Source: Opisthorchis felineus (lineage: Eukaryota > Platyhelminthes > Trematoda > Opisthorchiida > Opisthorchiidae). Taken from it: a DNA stretch of 64,000 nucleotides. The stretch spans positions 280,958 through 344,957 of the forward strand of contig SJOL01006490.1 of the NCBI GenBank assembly GCA_004794785.1, written 5' to 3'. This document shows positions 1-11,765 of this stretch, one piece after another. The notes beneath the pieces were generated by a model, which searched no databases, was not told the origin of the DNA, and saw only the letters and a list, made by a program, of their open reading frames with translations. The stretch's first letter is position 1; each line of letters starts with the position of its first letter. A program made the translations under genes and the position numbers.

Positions 1-335
1 TTCCTCCCATAATAAATTTTCCCCGTAGTATCTCCCGCCATGATAAGTTACTAAGAACCTTGGCTACCAAAGTACACTGAGCTAACAGAGAATACCGGAA
101 ATCTCACGATTTCCCTTTATTACTTCTCATCAGTAGGCTCTCAACTATCCGAGAGTCCATGCGGGTATCTCCCGAATGCCGTGAAGAGAGCACCGCATTT
201 GAGGCCCCTTGTTACCTCAAATTTCTCGGCCGCCTATCCCGGGGCGTTGTGACCCGGACGGTCACTCAATTTCTTGTATGCTTCCCACCAAAGGTTGTCT
301 TATCACCGATTCTGCCAGCAAAGAAGACTGTCTGA
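1..335. other. Unassigned stretch
   Basis: No convincing coding frame, repeat or RNA gene is visible here. Confidence 0.4.
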
Positions 336-336
336 A

Positions 337-488
337 TGGTCGTTGACTTGTTCGCTGAGCTGAGCAATTGGACTGCAAACGTTTCATCACCAATCAAGGT
401 GAACTCATCAGTGCGTTATTGGGGAGCGTAGTGGTGCGTAGCGGTGAATTGGTGGTTTTGCCCAGCTCAGCAAACAAGCCAACGACCA
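337..488. repeat. Short inverted-repeat element with 31-bp arms
   Basis: The left arm at 337-367 starts TGGTCGTTGACTTGTTCGCT. The reverse complement of 458-488 matches it at about 28 of 31 positions. Between the arms, on the minus strand, lies a hammerhead-ribozyme-like core (CTGATGA at 411-405, GAAA at 385-382). Related arms occur at 32558-32588, 38253-38283 and 40424-40454. It may be a small inverted-repeat element or part of a Penelope-like element. Confidence 0.55.
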
Positions 489-534
489 TCTACGCTACCT
501 TAGCTGGCAACATTTTCCTCTATAGAAAACCGTC

Positions 535-2100
535 TGAATGTTAACTTTGTTAGCTGCTACTTGTCTCTTGCTCCCAAACTTGAACCCATAATCCCTGTCA
601 CACATTCCACAGCTTTTAACGGTCAGAGTAGCCTTCCATCTCTTGTCAACGCGACTTCCACGCTGGTTGATGTTTTTGCTTCCCGCTAAATCCCTAAGGA
701 CGTCACGTCGGGTGCTGAGGAACTTCCATGCTGAGAAATGGCGGCCGATATGTCAGAATTCCTTCCTTGATTTTTTACCCAATTAGTCAACTTTGGAATC
801 GTCTCCTCTCAGTGGAAACAATCAATAGTCCGCCCTCACTTCAAATCTGGATCTAGGCGGGCTAATTCCAACTACAGGGGGATCCACCGTACTCATCCTT
901 TAATGGGAACCGTTGAACGCCTGGTCAAAGGTCGGTTAACCAGGCGCCTCTTAGCCAAAGGTGAAATAGATGACCGTCGGTACGGATTCCAGTCTCGCAG
1001 ATCCTCCAGTGATCGCCAGCTCCACTACTTTGAGGCTCTCTCAGCAGCCTGCGATGCCGGGCACTCCACACTCATAGTCAGATATACAAAACGATTTCAA
1101 CCAGGTCGCCCATGCATCCTTGTCATCACTGGGTCCCAATTTCGGTGGTTCTCCTCCTACCTATCTGATAGTACACAAATAACGCAAACGGGCGACGCAA
1201 TGTTATCTCGACTTTCAATTACTAGCGGATTTATTCAAGATAACGTGCTAGGCCCCATCCTCTTCTTACTGTATACCGACGACGCCTTCGGCGCCATGTC
1301 CCATAGTGAGCCCTTCGTCTCTGCAGAAGATATAAAAATTGCCTACACACTTTCTCCCCCTGCTAAAACTTTTAATTTTCTCCAGATTCAACAATACTTG
1401 GACCCTCTTCTCACTGGTCAAATGCCTCCGGCGTAAGCTCCTCTTCTGTAAGGTGCTCCCCAGATGACGCGTTCGCAATTAGTGCCAACCCGTTCACTCC
1501 TTCCATAAGGATCGACGACATTGGTCTCAGATACTCATGTACCTTTAGTTTTTCCACCAAGTCCAGTTCCAGGTCGCACGAACAAGCGGGCTCTGCTTTC
1601 TGACATGGCGCTGTTTTCAACTTCGAGACACAGAGGTCGCAATTTTTAAGCAATGCGTGTTACCGGTCATAGATTTCTGTCCTGCATCCTTTTTCCTTTA
1701 TACTGGAAGCTACAGACTAGCTATAGGAAACGTCCAGCGCTCATCCGCCCCAAAAGTTGTTGCCACAGTGCTGTCCTCTTCCCTACCCCTCTTGCTGCAT
1801 AATTTAGGGCCTTGGACCAATATAGCTAAGACATTTTAGGCTAAATCTGACTCTACTACACCATCTATTGCGCCAAAATGCATTTAGAGCGGAGGCTAGA
1901 CCAAAAGATAGTTCATATCCTCACTATAAATTCCGTAACTTCAGCAACCTCTTAGTGTGCCCCAGGCTTGCATTAACCTACATCACCACTTCTTCCTGGC
2001 TTACTACGCTCGCATCTGGAACAGTCTCCCCAAACAGCTTCGAAATGGCACACACCATCATAACTTTCCGCAATCCGTAGATAGCTTTTTTACTTGAGAA
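535..2100 (+). pseudogene. Decayed CR1-like non-LTR reverse transcriptase, copy A
   Basis: Frames assembled across stops read as a CR1/jockey-type ORF2 tail. Residues like LNVNFVSCYLSL (about 540-620) match the pre-RT linker of the 7.6 kb copy. An open stretch from 771 to 1436 contains SSQWKQSIV, NYRGIH, ERLVKGRL, YGFQSRRS and QDNVLGPILFLLYTDD. The catalytic FADD has become SAED (1318-1332), so it is dead. Then come the thumb (LRYSCTFSFS about 1530, EVAIFKQCVLP about 1635) and the C-terminal YYARIWNSLPKQLRN (about 2005). The ATG at 903 is not a real start, because the homologous frame extends upstream of it. At least two frameshifts and a stop occur after 1436. It is a non-functional paralogue of the 6.5-9.5 kb element. 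Confidence 0.8.
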
Positions 2101-2570
2101 GCTGGCGCCGCCCTACATAATACCCAGCTACTCCAGAACTAATCAAAAAATAGGGTCCAAATCACCTTTGAGTCCAACAACGGTACAGTCAGTGGACAAA
2201 AACAAGATGATCCCTTTATTATATCCTGCTATCTTTTTTATTTGCTTCAAGCAACTGTTGCCCTTTGAATGTCTGCTTGACCTGAGTGTCCTATATTACT
2301 GGCCTAGCTTGTCCCCCACACAACACAAGACACCCTTTTACCAGCAACGCTGGCCTTTGCAACGCTGGCCTTTGCAATGCTTTTTGAGTAAACCCCATAG
2401 TCACTAAACAGAAGCATAATTATACTGGATTGCTTAATGCTTCTTGTACTATAGCGGCATCATATTGGGCAAGCTTGGCCAGTCCTTGATTGCTAGAACA
2501 CTCAGCACAATTCTAGCCCTATCCTGTCTCATTTAATCGCTTTAACTGTAATAAGCTTTAAGTTATTTTC
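2101..2570 (+). other. 3' flank of copy A, no gene
   Basis: This is probably 3' untranslated sequence of the CR1-like copy. A 15-bp unit (AACGCTGGCCTTTGC) is tandemly doubled at about 2346-2375. No coding signal is visible. Confidence 0.35.
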
Positions 2571-2965
2571 TGTTATTGGACTCCATGCCATCTGATACCT
2601 CCTCAAACTCACCAGGCTTTATTCAACTCGCCCCATTCCCTCCTCTTCCCAAGGTTTGATCTTCGGCAGTAGCTGCTTCGAATGTCCTGCTTGGCTGTAA
2701 TTTATATCGCCTGTTCTCCTATTTGCATCCACACGGATCTCTAGCTGAAACCAAATTTCCTGTGACCCTACATCGGCTTCATTCTAACTACGTGAATTCC
2801 CCTGGCTGACCCGAAATCCCACCGCCAACAGAATTGCACTTCCCCAGTCCTTTCACTCTAACAATGACGCCTGCTACGGAGATGTCCCGGAACCGAGGTG
2901 TCAGCGCAATGAGGGCACGGCACTGCCATACCCAGTCCGATGTCATTTCCTCAGCCACTCTCTCC
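2571..2965 (+). repeat. C/T-rich interspersed repeat R1, copy 1
   Basis: It aligns over most of its length with 11359-11765. Both begin with TATTGGACNCC, followed by ATCTGATNCCTCCTN and ACTCACCAG. Both later carry CAT.GGCTTNATTCT and a GGCA.GGCACTGC.ATACCCAGT block. The second copy lies 0.8-1.2 kb upstream of a CR1-like 3' terminus, so R1 may be the 3' or 5' non-coding part of that element. Confidence 0.6.
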
Positions 2966-3560
2966 ATGCTCTGGAATGTCCCTTCTCGTCCTCTTGGAAC
3001 CCCAGCTGCAGACAAGAACAAACGGCTTACCTGGCGCAAACTGGACCTGTGACGAGTTCGTTCTAGTCAACTCAACCCTTACCTTGAATTTAACCACCTC
3101 GGTGCACTTTCAGTTTGTCCTCGCCACAAAGTCAATGATTTTCTTTACAGTTCGCGTTCTGTCCCGTGCGTTAGCAATAACTCACTCTCCAAAAGAGCTC
3201 TCACACACGACACCGCCCCAAAAGCGTTACCAGTGAGTCTTTAAAGTTCCGCTGCACCGTGATCCTGAGATTCGAGCTACCGTTTAACCATAATGGGTAT
3301 TTCTCCATTTCATCACCCACACTTACGCTTTTCGTTGCAGCTTTCTTATGACGTGCCAGGTAGAATACCCTAGTTTTCCCTTTCCCTTGCTGCTTTGTTG
3401 CTTGCCATCTTTAAACTGAGACGGTGTGATCTTCATTTATTTTTTGATATGTTCCCTAAAATAGTAAAAACCCTAATGCCAATCCTTAGACGCACAGTGT
3501 TCTAATCTGCAAAACTTTCCGAGTGGAATGAGAATTTTACGCCAAAATGTTGCATTTTGT
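2966..3560. other. Unassigned stretch
   Basis: C/T-rich at first, then AT-richer after 3400. No coding or repeat signal that I recognise. Confidence 0.3.
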
Positions 3561-3625
3561 TGCATATATGCTGATCTTCCATTTCGCCGCCGTTTGTTTT
3601 AATTAATCCCCTTCAATTCCCGCAA

Positions 3626-3775
3626 TTCTCGATTTCTCATTACATCAGGCGGCGTATTCCTAGTCGGTGGTGTTTATTGACCTTGAAGATTCGCTCACTT
3701 AAACAAATCACCAACGTAGATAATTGCATGATACATGTACGTGTATATTATACATAGACATTCTACACTAGCTGG
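3626..3775 (+). repeat. Interspersed repeat R2 (core GCTCACTTAAACAAA), copy 1
   Basis: It matches 17817-17962 over about 150 bp: CCGCAATT, then CACTTAAACAAAT.ACC, GCAGATAAT/GTAGATAATTGCA and ATACATAG.CATTCT. A weaker copy of the core is at 20578-20625. There is no coding potential and the class is unknown. Confidence 0.6.
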
Positions 3776-4149
3776 ACCGTAGCGTTTTACTTACTTCTAG
3801 TATAGCATTTAGCTACCTATTTAGGACACTTCATCTTTAATCGCATTCAACTATCCCTCCAACTCTTTCCCGCTTGATTAGGCTTCCCTGAGTTATAAGC
3901 TTGCCAGCACCATTCCAGCGAGGCTTACCACAACCTAAATCGAAATGGATAATGCCACCACTCCCGTCTTCCTCTAGGAGGTTGTTAGACCCTGATTCCC
4001 CATCATCCTTCCTCCCATTTTGTCCAAGGAATAGCCTTGCAGGCAAAAGGCCCATCACTCAACCTCATCACTCCTCAAGGCCGGTCGATAGAGTGCCCAA
4101 TTACATTCAGACAGCTCAGTTGTACCAACCGACATTTCCCTTCCCGCCC

Positions 4150-5051
4150 CACTCAGTAGTTGCCTTCCCTCCTCTTTACAAAAAGAATCTCAGCTCTACA
4201 CTGACCCGGCAAATCTCAGTGCTCGTGTGCATAAGTTGGAGAGCGAACTTATATCCCACAGCAGCATGCAACCACTTGCCTGCCTTCTAACCCCTGATGC
4301 AACGTGTGATCCATCAGATCTTGCAAAAGCGTCAGTCCTTATTGACACACTCGCCTCCGAGATTAGTCGGCATATAGATTGCCGTAAACAGGTCTTAATA
4401 TACAGTGCTCCCGATCGTATCCCTGTGGAACGCACAAAAGCTGCCATCCTGACAGCATGTAACATGCATGACACAGTGTGTGCAGCTCGACGGCTGGGAA
4501 AGTCGAAAGCATCCTCGCATTGCCCAATTCTAATGCAATTCAGAGATGAAAACAAAGCAACGCGCCTGTTAACATCCCAGGCCCTTCTGTCCTCTACCCA
4601 AACACTCCAGACCTTAAAGGTTGAAGCTGCCCGCACTCGACTACAATGACAGCTCACAAGGAATTCGCTCCCCAGACCTCTAGAGGCGACTACTGATAAC
4701 CATCAAACGGATCCAGCATTCCAAACCGTCAAAGTCAAAGCTGCTCATACTCGTCTGCAAAGGCAGCCTCCGGAAAATCTAACCTCCAAACCTCTAGAGT
4801 CCGCCACTGATAACTACGAAACGGACCACTCTTCCCTTCACCAGTGTGCACCAGTCATTACTCAATTGCAGACTTCCCATCAAACCAGCCCCTTGGAAAA
4901 CCACACAAGCCATATCGCCGTTGACACATGTGCGCATAGTAGCCAAGGCACCCCAGTTTCAAACAGCAGCTTAGTATACCAACGGTTTCGGTCTCCTCTA
5001 CAGTCGCCCCAATTTCGGTTGGGCACGAAACCGTCCCCGACAACAATGTAG
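4150..5051 (+). pseudogene. CR1-like ORF1 (RNA-binding chaperone type), one stop
   Basis: A single frame runs from about 4150 to a TAG at 5051, broken by a TGA at 4647-4649. The N-terminus has a short heptad-like stretch (LSARVHKLESEL). A conserved middle block follows: KQVLIYSAPDRIPVERTKAA and ARRLGKSKASSHCPILMQF. It resembles the VPDR.P / RLRK...CP..F.F pattern I know from ORF1 of trematode CR1-like elements. After the stop the frame continues with a duplicated segment (TRLQ..PRPLEATTDN then TRLQ..SKPLESATDN). ORF1 proteins bind element RNA in ribonucleoprotein particles; that role is inferred. It lies upstream of the ORF2 at 6.48 kb on the same strand and probably belongs to the same element. 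Confidence 0.65.
4601..4822 (+). repeat. Tandem duplication inside CR1-like ORF1
   Basis: Two diverged units of about 110 bp lie in the same frame. Unit 1 starts at about 4605 and unit 2 at about 4718. Each encodes (L/V)K V(E/K)AA(R/H)TRLQ followed by PLE(A/S)(T/A)TDN. The only stop codon of ORF1 (4647) lies in unit 1. Confidence 0.7.
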
Positions 5052-6480
5052 CCAGTTATGAACTGGTCGAACTTCCAGCTTCCCTTCCAAGTGCCGGAAG
5101 TAACGTGCTATCCCAGAAATCTCCATGCTCCAGCACTGATCCCCTCCCTGACCTTCATTATCCTGGAATCGCTCCTCGTCTAAGCTAGCTAGACTGTGAC
5201 GCTGGCTTGTGTCCAGGTGACACACAAACCTGCTTTACGACCTTAAGCTCCGCATGTCATGCTCACGAACATGAGCCCCCATTTCTACTACTGGACACCT
5301 ACCTATGCAGCCCCTGACCTCAACCGCCCCAACAAAATTCACCGCTGATATGACAGGTGCGGTGCCTCAACAGCCCTTACCTGGCGCTGCAATCGTTGGC
5401 GAAGGCACAGTCCCTTGTCCAAGACCCCCTTACATAGTGACACTCCGCTTCTCTCCACCAAAACGCTTCCTTGGGCTCAAACACCTGCTGTCAAAGCCTC
5501 GTATGATAACGCCCTCCCCACACTAGCTCCCCGAGTTCCTGCTCTTCGCCCTCCGTCTACAAACTTGACCATACCCCGCATGGTACATAAATACACCTGT
5601 GGCCCCCCACACCGTGCAAACCTGGTCCTCGGCAGGGTCCCCAACCCGCAAACGCCTTTACTTAATCTTAGCCCCTATTGAGCTCCGCCCCCTGGCAACC
5701 CGCATATTATTTGCCTGGGATCCCCTTTCGGCAACTACCTACTCCACCACTGCCCCCGCCTCTTCCGAAGCTCCGTACAGCTCCACCTCTACGACCTTTA
5801 ACTGTATCTCGCCTTCCCATTACAAAAGCCCCTTCCACTACACCCAAGGCAGGGGATTCCCGTTCACCCCCAACGCAGCCCACTTCTCTCAGAGGGTTTG
5901 ATTACACCGCTAGCTTCCTTGCTGCACCCTGTCTCCCCCTTATCTTGCATCTCGTACTATAAGCCTCCTATATCATCTCCCCCAATCAGCCCAGTTTGGC
6001 TACCCGTACCCTCCGCCCCCCCACGATTCGGTGCTGAAGGCACTACACGACAGATCCTCCTGCCCTTTTGGTGCCCCTGTCATACCCTCCCATTTCCTCT
6101 TTCTTAAACACTGCACCTGCCCGTCCATCTTGCGTTACCTAAATTCAGCTATTACTGTTCAACTGCCACATATGGTGCCATCCTCTGGTGCTGTTGATGG
6201 CACTGTTACAAGAGATTACTCGACTCAATCTGTAACTCTTTGTCCACGGAGCTTCGCGGCCTGCACCGCCATTTAATCGCTGTCTCCGTACCAATCAGGG
6301 TACGTCCCAGCATCTTATTCTCACACATCTTTAACTGCTCCTACTTCACCCATCAATTCGAGAACTTCCGATTCCCTTGTCCCTATTCCATTCCATACTG
6401 ACCTCCTCAGACTTACCAACCCTTTACCAGCCACCCTACCCACCTCATCTGATCCCGCTAGTAATATTTCTGACTTCTAA
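5052..6480 (+). other. Proline-rich linker between CR1-like ORF1 and ORF2
   Basis: The region is C-rich. Every forward frame is rich in Pro, Ser and Thr and is broken into pieces of 60-100 codons. It probably represents the decayed C-terminal part of ORF1 or an inter-ORF spacer. I find no domain, so I do not call separate genes. Confidence 0.35.
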
Positions 6481-7893
6481 TCAACACCCGCTCTCTTACC
6501 TAAATTGCACTTCATCCAAGCTATCTCCACTATAGCTTGTCCAACCTTCATATGCATCGCTGAGACGTGGCTCTCTCCTAGCGCGCCTGATGCCCTAATT
6601 TCCTTTCCGGGATACACTGTCTTCCGTTCCGATCGTTCCCACCGCCGTGGTGGTGGTTGCCTCATATACTCCAGAACTGAAATGGAAGTCTCCCTCATTG
6701 ACGATCCACTGCTGGCGGACACTCCGGACTCTGTTTGGCCTTCTGTCTGTCGTGCTAACCCGCAGTTCTTCTCGGGTGTTTGTACATGCCCCCTCCACAC
6801 CCAGCTAGCTCGATTAACTAACTGTAACGCTTCTTTCCCATACCCAAGCTCTACCTCGCCCAAACAAATTATTCGTTGGTGATCTCAACCTTCCTGAGAT
6901 CTCCTGGTCTCAACAAAAGTCCTCTTTGTGCCTTTCACCTCTGCTTGCCCAACCTAATGTCGAAGGATGGTCCCGGCTCGTAAGGCAACAAACACGCGGT
7001 CCCCACACCCTGGACATTGCCCTTGTCAATGGTTATCTGTGTCCCACCGCTGCAGTTGACCCGAAGTTCCCCGATAGCGACCATCGTACTATCACTTGCA
7101 GCTGGACAAGTACTCAACCTTTCCCTCTCCCTTCCCCCTCAAGCTCCTTCTCCCCTCCCCCTAGCATCCTTCAAGCCTTTGCAGTCCCGTTGCGCCACAA
7201 AACCTGGAACGAGTACTCTCTTGCCACGCAAAGCGTGGCCAACATTTTTTACGGCAATGTACTGTCATCACTATGCTTAGGTGCTCCCAGAAGAGCTTCC
7301 TATGTTTCTGGTTGTCGTCCAGCCAGACGGTTAACCGCTCTAGGCCATAAAATTAAGAACTATCGTAGGCTCTTCCGCGAATCCAATGATCTTTCTCTCC
7401 TTATTCTAATCAACAAACTCATGACTGAGATTACCACGGCCAAAATAGCCCCTGAAAAGCGCGAGGAATCTACCGCCGTAGCCCATTCTCTTCAATCTAA
7501 TATGCTGGGATGCCTCTTTCACAAGCGCTGCTTCCCTAATTTATCTGCAGATCCAAATATTGTGGCCACTGACGGGAAGCCTCTTTCCGACCCTGCTGAT
7601 ATTGTAGAATCCCTAAACTCTTATTTCGCTGGCTGTTCTGTTCCCTTCGCATCGACCCTGTCCATTCATTGCTCCACACCCGGTTCCGAAGCGACCACAT
7701 CTGCTGACGAGACAAGCCCCACCTTCTGCACACTCCCAGTTACTTTGTCTGACTTAACATCCTCACTCATCCGCCTTAGAGACTCCAATTTCCCAGGCAA
7801 TGACGGTATCCCTTCGCTCATCCTAAAAGCTGGTGGCCCAGACATTCCCACCCCTATCCTTAAACTCTTCAATATCTCCCTTATCACTGGCAC

Positions 7894-7896
<3 letters not shown>

Positions 7897-7928
<32 letters not shown>

Positions 7929-8152
7929 TTTATTCCCAAATGGTGGGTGGCATACCGTCAGGCATGATCATAATATTACAGTCAAAATAATAATATGACT
8001 GAAGGGTTGTGAGTACAGGGGGCTGCGTAGAAAAGGGGCAGCGTCATCACCGGTGGACGTAACACGATATGATAATAATAGGCTTCACTTCCCGATATGT
8101 AGAGAGCATGCTGATGGAGGTATGATCGAGTCGTTACAACCAGATCGCGGCA
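7897..8152 (-). mobile_element. Antisense CR1-like 3'-terminal fragment inserted in ORF2
   Basis: The reverse complement matches 12290-12541: GACGCTGCCCC, a CACAAC..CTCAGTCAT block, TGACTGTA and ATGATCATGCCTGACGGTAT, then GGGAATAAACATT and a run of ATT units (7899-7927 on the plus strand is AAT-type). Coding similarity to copy A stops before it (SLITGT) and resumes right after it (QWKHST). It is therefore a short 5'-truncated insertion of about 255 bp. Confidence 0.8.
7899..7928. repeat. (AAT)n microsatellite, tail of the inserted fragment
   Basis: A perfect trinucleotide run of about nine units. On the minus strand it is the ATT-type 3' tail after AATAAACATT. Confidence 0.9.
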
Positions 8153-9480
8153 ATCAGTGGAAGCACTCCACCAGTGCGCCACATATAAGTCAGATCTACG
8201 AACTGCTCCAGCTAGCTATCGTGGCATCCACCATACCTGCTTGCTCTCCCGTACCCTTGAGCGCTTAATCAAAGTCCCCGTCATGGATGACCTGCTCACC
8301 ACCAAAACCCTTAACAATCGGTAGTATGGGTTTATGGCACAGCGGTCAGCTAACACATGTCAAGTTGATTTCTTTAATCACATTTCGTCCGCCCACGATG
8401 CCGGGCTGAGTATTATTCTTATCTAGCTCGATATTCGCAAGGCGTTTGACCAAGTCTCCCACTATGCACTCTTCAACAAAGTACGAGCTACGGGGATTGG
8501 TGGCCCGCTACTTTGATGGCTCACTTCTTACCTCACTGGGACAACCCATGTCACCAAGATCGAGGATCTCTCCTCATCACCTCTTCCCATCACCAGTGGA
8601 GTTATTCAGGGTAGCGTGCCTGGCCTCCTACTTTTCTTAGTATACATTGATAAGGTCACTGATTTGATCACCCATGGTTTCCCTTTCCTGTTCGCTGATG
8701 ATATTAAGTTAGCCTACACGTTTAAGGCCAGTGACTGTTTCCACTCTTGCTAACATTCCGTCTGATCTGGATTCCTCATCCCTCTGGTCCTCTAACTCTT
8801 GCCTTTCTTTCGCCGTCCCAAAATGCCAAGCCCTCTCACATCAGTTCCATATTCCTCCTGGAATCTAGAGAACTTAATGGAATCTCGATTCCTGCTCTTC
8901 TCGAAGTGAGGGACCTAGGTCTTAGGTATTCTTGTGCGTTTAGTTTTTCCCAACATGCACGGTATTGGGTGGCTAAAGCCCGCAAGCTGTGCGCCCTAAT
9001 TCGCCGATCCTTCCACAATAAATCATGTTTAATTGCCATCTTTAAGCAGTTTGTAAGACCCACCCTTGTATCCAGCCCTGAATTCGCTTCACAGTATTCG
9101 CAGGCATGCTGGAATGCTGTGGAAAACGTGCAGCTCTCGTTCAATAAGGCCTTGTTTCCGGCGTCATCCACACTGCCGTGTCGTCTTCGCTGTTTGTCAC
9201 TTTGGTTGGATCCTTTATGGTTGAGGTGCATTAGGTTGAACCCAGGCCTTCTGCATCGCCTAATCTACCGACGGGCTTACATAGCTGACTGCCGTGCTGA
9301 ATTTTCTTCCTGCCCTCCCTACAATGTACGCAACTCTGGATTTTTGCTCCCATTGTCGACGTGTCCAACTGTCTTTAGACAAAACTTCTTTCTTTGCCTG
9401 TAGTCCAAACTGTGGAACAAGCTCCCCGCCCATATCCGTACTACATCATCTAATGTAGGCTTTTGAAGAACTCTCGTTTC

Positions 9481-11358
9481 TTGCCTTTCCATTGGGGGAG
9501 CCGAGAATCTGTTCGCGCCACAGCTTACACTAGAAACTTTCTTTGAATCCGGCTCTAAGCCCTTTTATTTTGTGCTCTCACCCCAACTGTCCTATTACTT
9601 GGTCCTAGCATGTACATTAGCCAGCTTGAACCCCTTAACGTTAACACACAAGTGGGACGACTGCCCTCCCAAGTGTTCTTATGCATAAATCACCATAGTG
9701 TCTATCTCTTATGCAGACGTTTACCCCTCACCTCTCGCACCTGCTCTCTGAAGCGTAGTTGTGTTGCAGAGGGTGTCTTGCGCCTGCCATCGTAATTGTT
9801 TTCATGCCCGTCTTCACTGACCTCGTTGTATTTCCTTACCTCCTGCCTTAAGCTTCTATGCCCAGCCTAATTATTCCTAGTTCTTTCAAGCCTGGTCCAA
9901 TCCCTGAATAACTCTGTCAGCTCTATTTAATGCCTGGTGCTTCGTTTTGACTAGATTTAACTAACCTTAGCCAAACCGAAGCCCTATTTCTTCATTGTTT
10001 AGAACCATTCCGCATCCTCAGATCACGTGCAGTGCACGCACATCAAACAGCGGGTATGAAGATGCGCAATGAATGAAATACTTGTTTGGTTCCACAGCCC
10101 ACTCATCCACATACACATTACACTGTGGTGCGCCTCTGCTTGACATGGCGGGTCACACCAGTGCTTCGTCGTCCTTAAGCCATAGTACACAGGCTCTGAA
10201 CATCTTCATTCTACTCCCATGGCCCAAAAGGTTGCTGCCGTTTCATTTGCCCCCGCGGCTTGCTTCCTTCAGTGGCTGTTTGCTGTTTGCTTGTTCGAAA
10301 CGACTGAGCCGTTTTATTGGCCTGGCCTTCCCCCGACCGGATAAAATATCTGCTGGCTGGAGTTATTTACTAATGCACAAACCGCAATTATGACTGCTTG
10401 GTGGCTTGTCACCCAGCAGATCTGGTAGCACTTACGAGGGATGAAAAATTCGTGTGGTGGACGGGTACGCCCTGCAGGGAGGGTAGTCCCGTTACGTTGC
10501 GCCATGGTGCGTTTGTATACTCGCCACCCCTCCAGTAGCACGGGTGCATCGCCTATCGCCGGTGGTTCTGAACCTGGCCTTTAACTAGGGAACATCATAA
10601 AAGAGCAACGTTGTTGTTTGTCTGTAGCTGGATTGGACTTGTTCCGGTTGTCACTTGTCCGGCACCACCAAGAAATACAAGCAAACGACAGTAGTCATTT
10701 CGTTTTGTTTAAAAAAAATACATGCATAGGGTAGCCTGAATGCACTCTGCGGGGCCCACGGCTGACATTGACGTGCAAGGAGTTGCCACCATCGTCTTAG
10801 TTGGGCTGCACCACCCCACGTCCACTTCATCATCCAGACATAACACACAGACACACACAATCATATAAACATGAAGCGTAAATCCTTCATTATATCCTGG
10901 CAAACAGCAGTCACAAATAGCGCCTAATGGCTGTTTTTGCCATGCATCATTCGTTTCTTGAAGCTTACAGCAGTGACTCGGTGACTGGCGACCCATACTC
11001 TTACCTTCCTGTTGAGTTGACTTAGTAGATTCCAGTTAAATTGCGGTTCTTACCCATTATCTCAGAAGCTGTTGTCCAACCTCTTATTATTTGTCTAGTG
11101 TCCGTGTTTACATTAACGCCCCCTTTGCACAACGACGACTCTGTGATTGGATTTTTTGCTGAGCTAAAAACTACCGCCATGTAACCGCCTGTTCCGACTA
11201 ATCCAACGGCTAGCCTCCTTGCCTCGGCGGCTAAGTCCTTACCTTCCCTAAACTAGGTACCTACTCTTACCCAGCTGGTATTTGGTTTCTAGGTCAGCCA
11301 ACAAAATCCACCCTTTCCTGAGTTCATTTAGCTTGCCGTCATCCGCTTTTAGATTTTT
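9481..11358. other. Unassigned, mostly 3' flank of the CR1-like element
   Basis: The first 500 bp are C/T-rich and are probably 3' UTR of the CR1-like copy. The remainder has no recognisable coding frame. Open frames near 10073-10393 and 10709-10996 show no family resemblance. Confidence 0.35.
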
Positions 11359-11765
11359 TTCTATTGGACACCGTTTTATCTGATGCCTCCTTGCACTCAC
11401 CAGACGCTAGTGCTCTCGTCCTATTCCTTCTTCCTTCCTCATTCCCCCTCTTCCCAGGATTCAAACTTCTCCCCATACAACCGTTACTCATTCAATCTGG
11501 CTTGTCCGCGGTCTACACTCACCTGGTCCTCCAACTGCATCGAAATTACCCGCGATTCTACATTGGCCTGATTCTGCCCATGTCAATCTCCTCGTCTGAC
11601 CCGGATCCAGCTGCCACGGAAATGCGTATCCCATGTCCGATTGCGGCAGCCCTGACGACCGTTACGGGGCTGCCAAAAACCGAAGTATGTCAGTGCAATC
11701 ATGGCATGGCACTGCTATACCCAGTTTGATGGCACTCCCGCAACTACTTTCTTCAGAATCTTTAC
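11359..11765 (+). repeat. C/T-rich interspersed repeat R1, copy 2
   Basis: Homologous to 2571-2965, including the TATTGGACACC start, the ACTCACCAG block, the CATTGGCCTGATTCT block and the GGCACTGCTATACCCAGT block. It is followed within about 550 bp by a CR1-like 3' terminus on the same strand. Confidence 0.6.

Larger units (their letters stand above)
6481..9480 (+). pseudogene. CR1-like ORF2: endonuclease plus reverse transcriptase, broken
   Basis: The APE-type endonuclease begins about 6481. PTFICIAETWL, FPGYTVFRSDRSHRRGGG and IY are near 6540-6680. After one frameshift, NKLFVGDLNLP (6863-6895), LDIALVNG and SDHRTI (about 7075) follow. The pre-RT linker runs to about 7893. The reverse transcriptase resumes about 8153: QWKHST, SYRGIHH, LERLIK, LDIRKAFDQVSH, SGVIQGSVPGLLLF, and an intact FADD at 8691-8702. 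The thumb (LRYSCAFSFS, AIFKQFVRPTL) and the C-terminal KLWNKLPAHIR (about 9405) complete it. Several stops and frameshifts make it inactive. An antisense 3'-end fragment separates linker from RT. It would nick target DNA and reverse-transcribe the element RNA. Confidence 0.85.

Noticed and set aside
903..1436. 177-codon open frame starting with ATG as a stand-alone gene
   Set aside because: It is the middle of a decayed reverse transcriptase. The homologous frame continues upstream of the ATG and the catalytic FADD is lost.
6926..7990. 354-codon open frame as an intact gene
   Set aside because: Its apparent start is a TTG inside the endonuclease domain. Its end runs through the AAT microsatellite (a poly-Asn stretch) into an antisense insertion.
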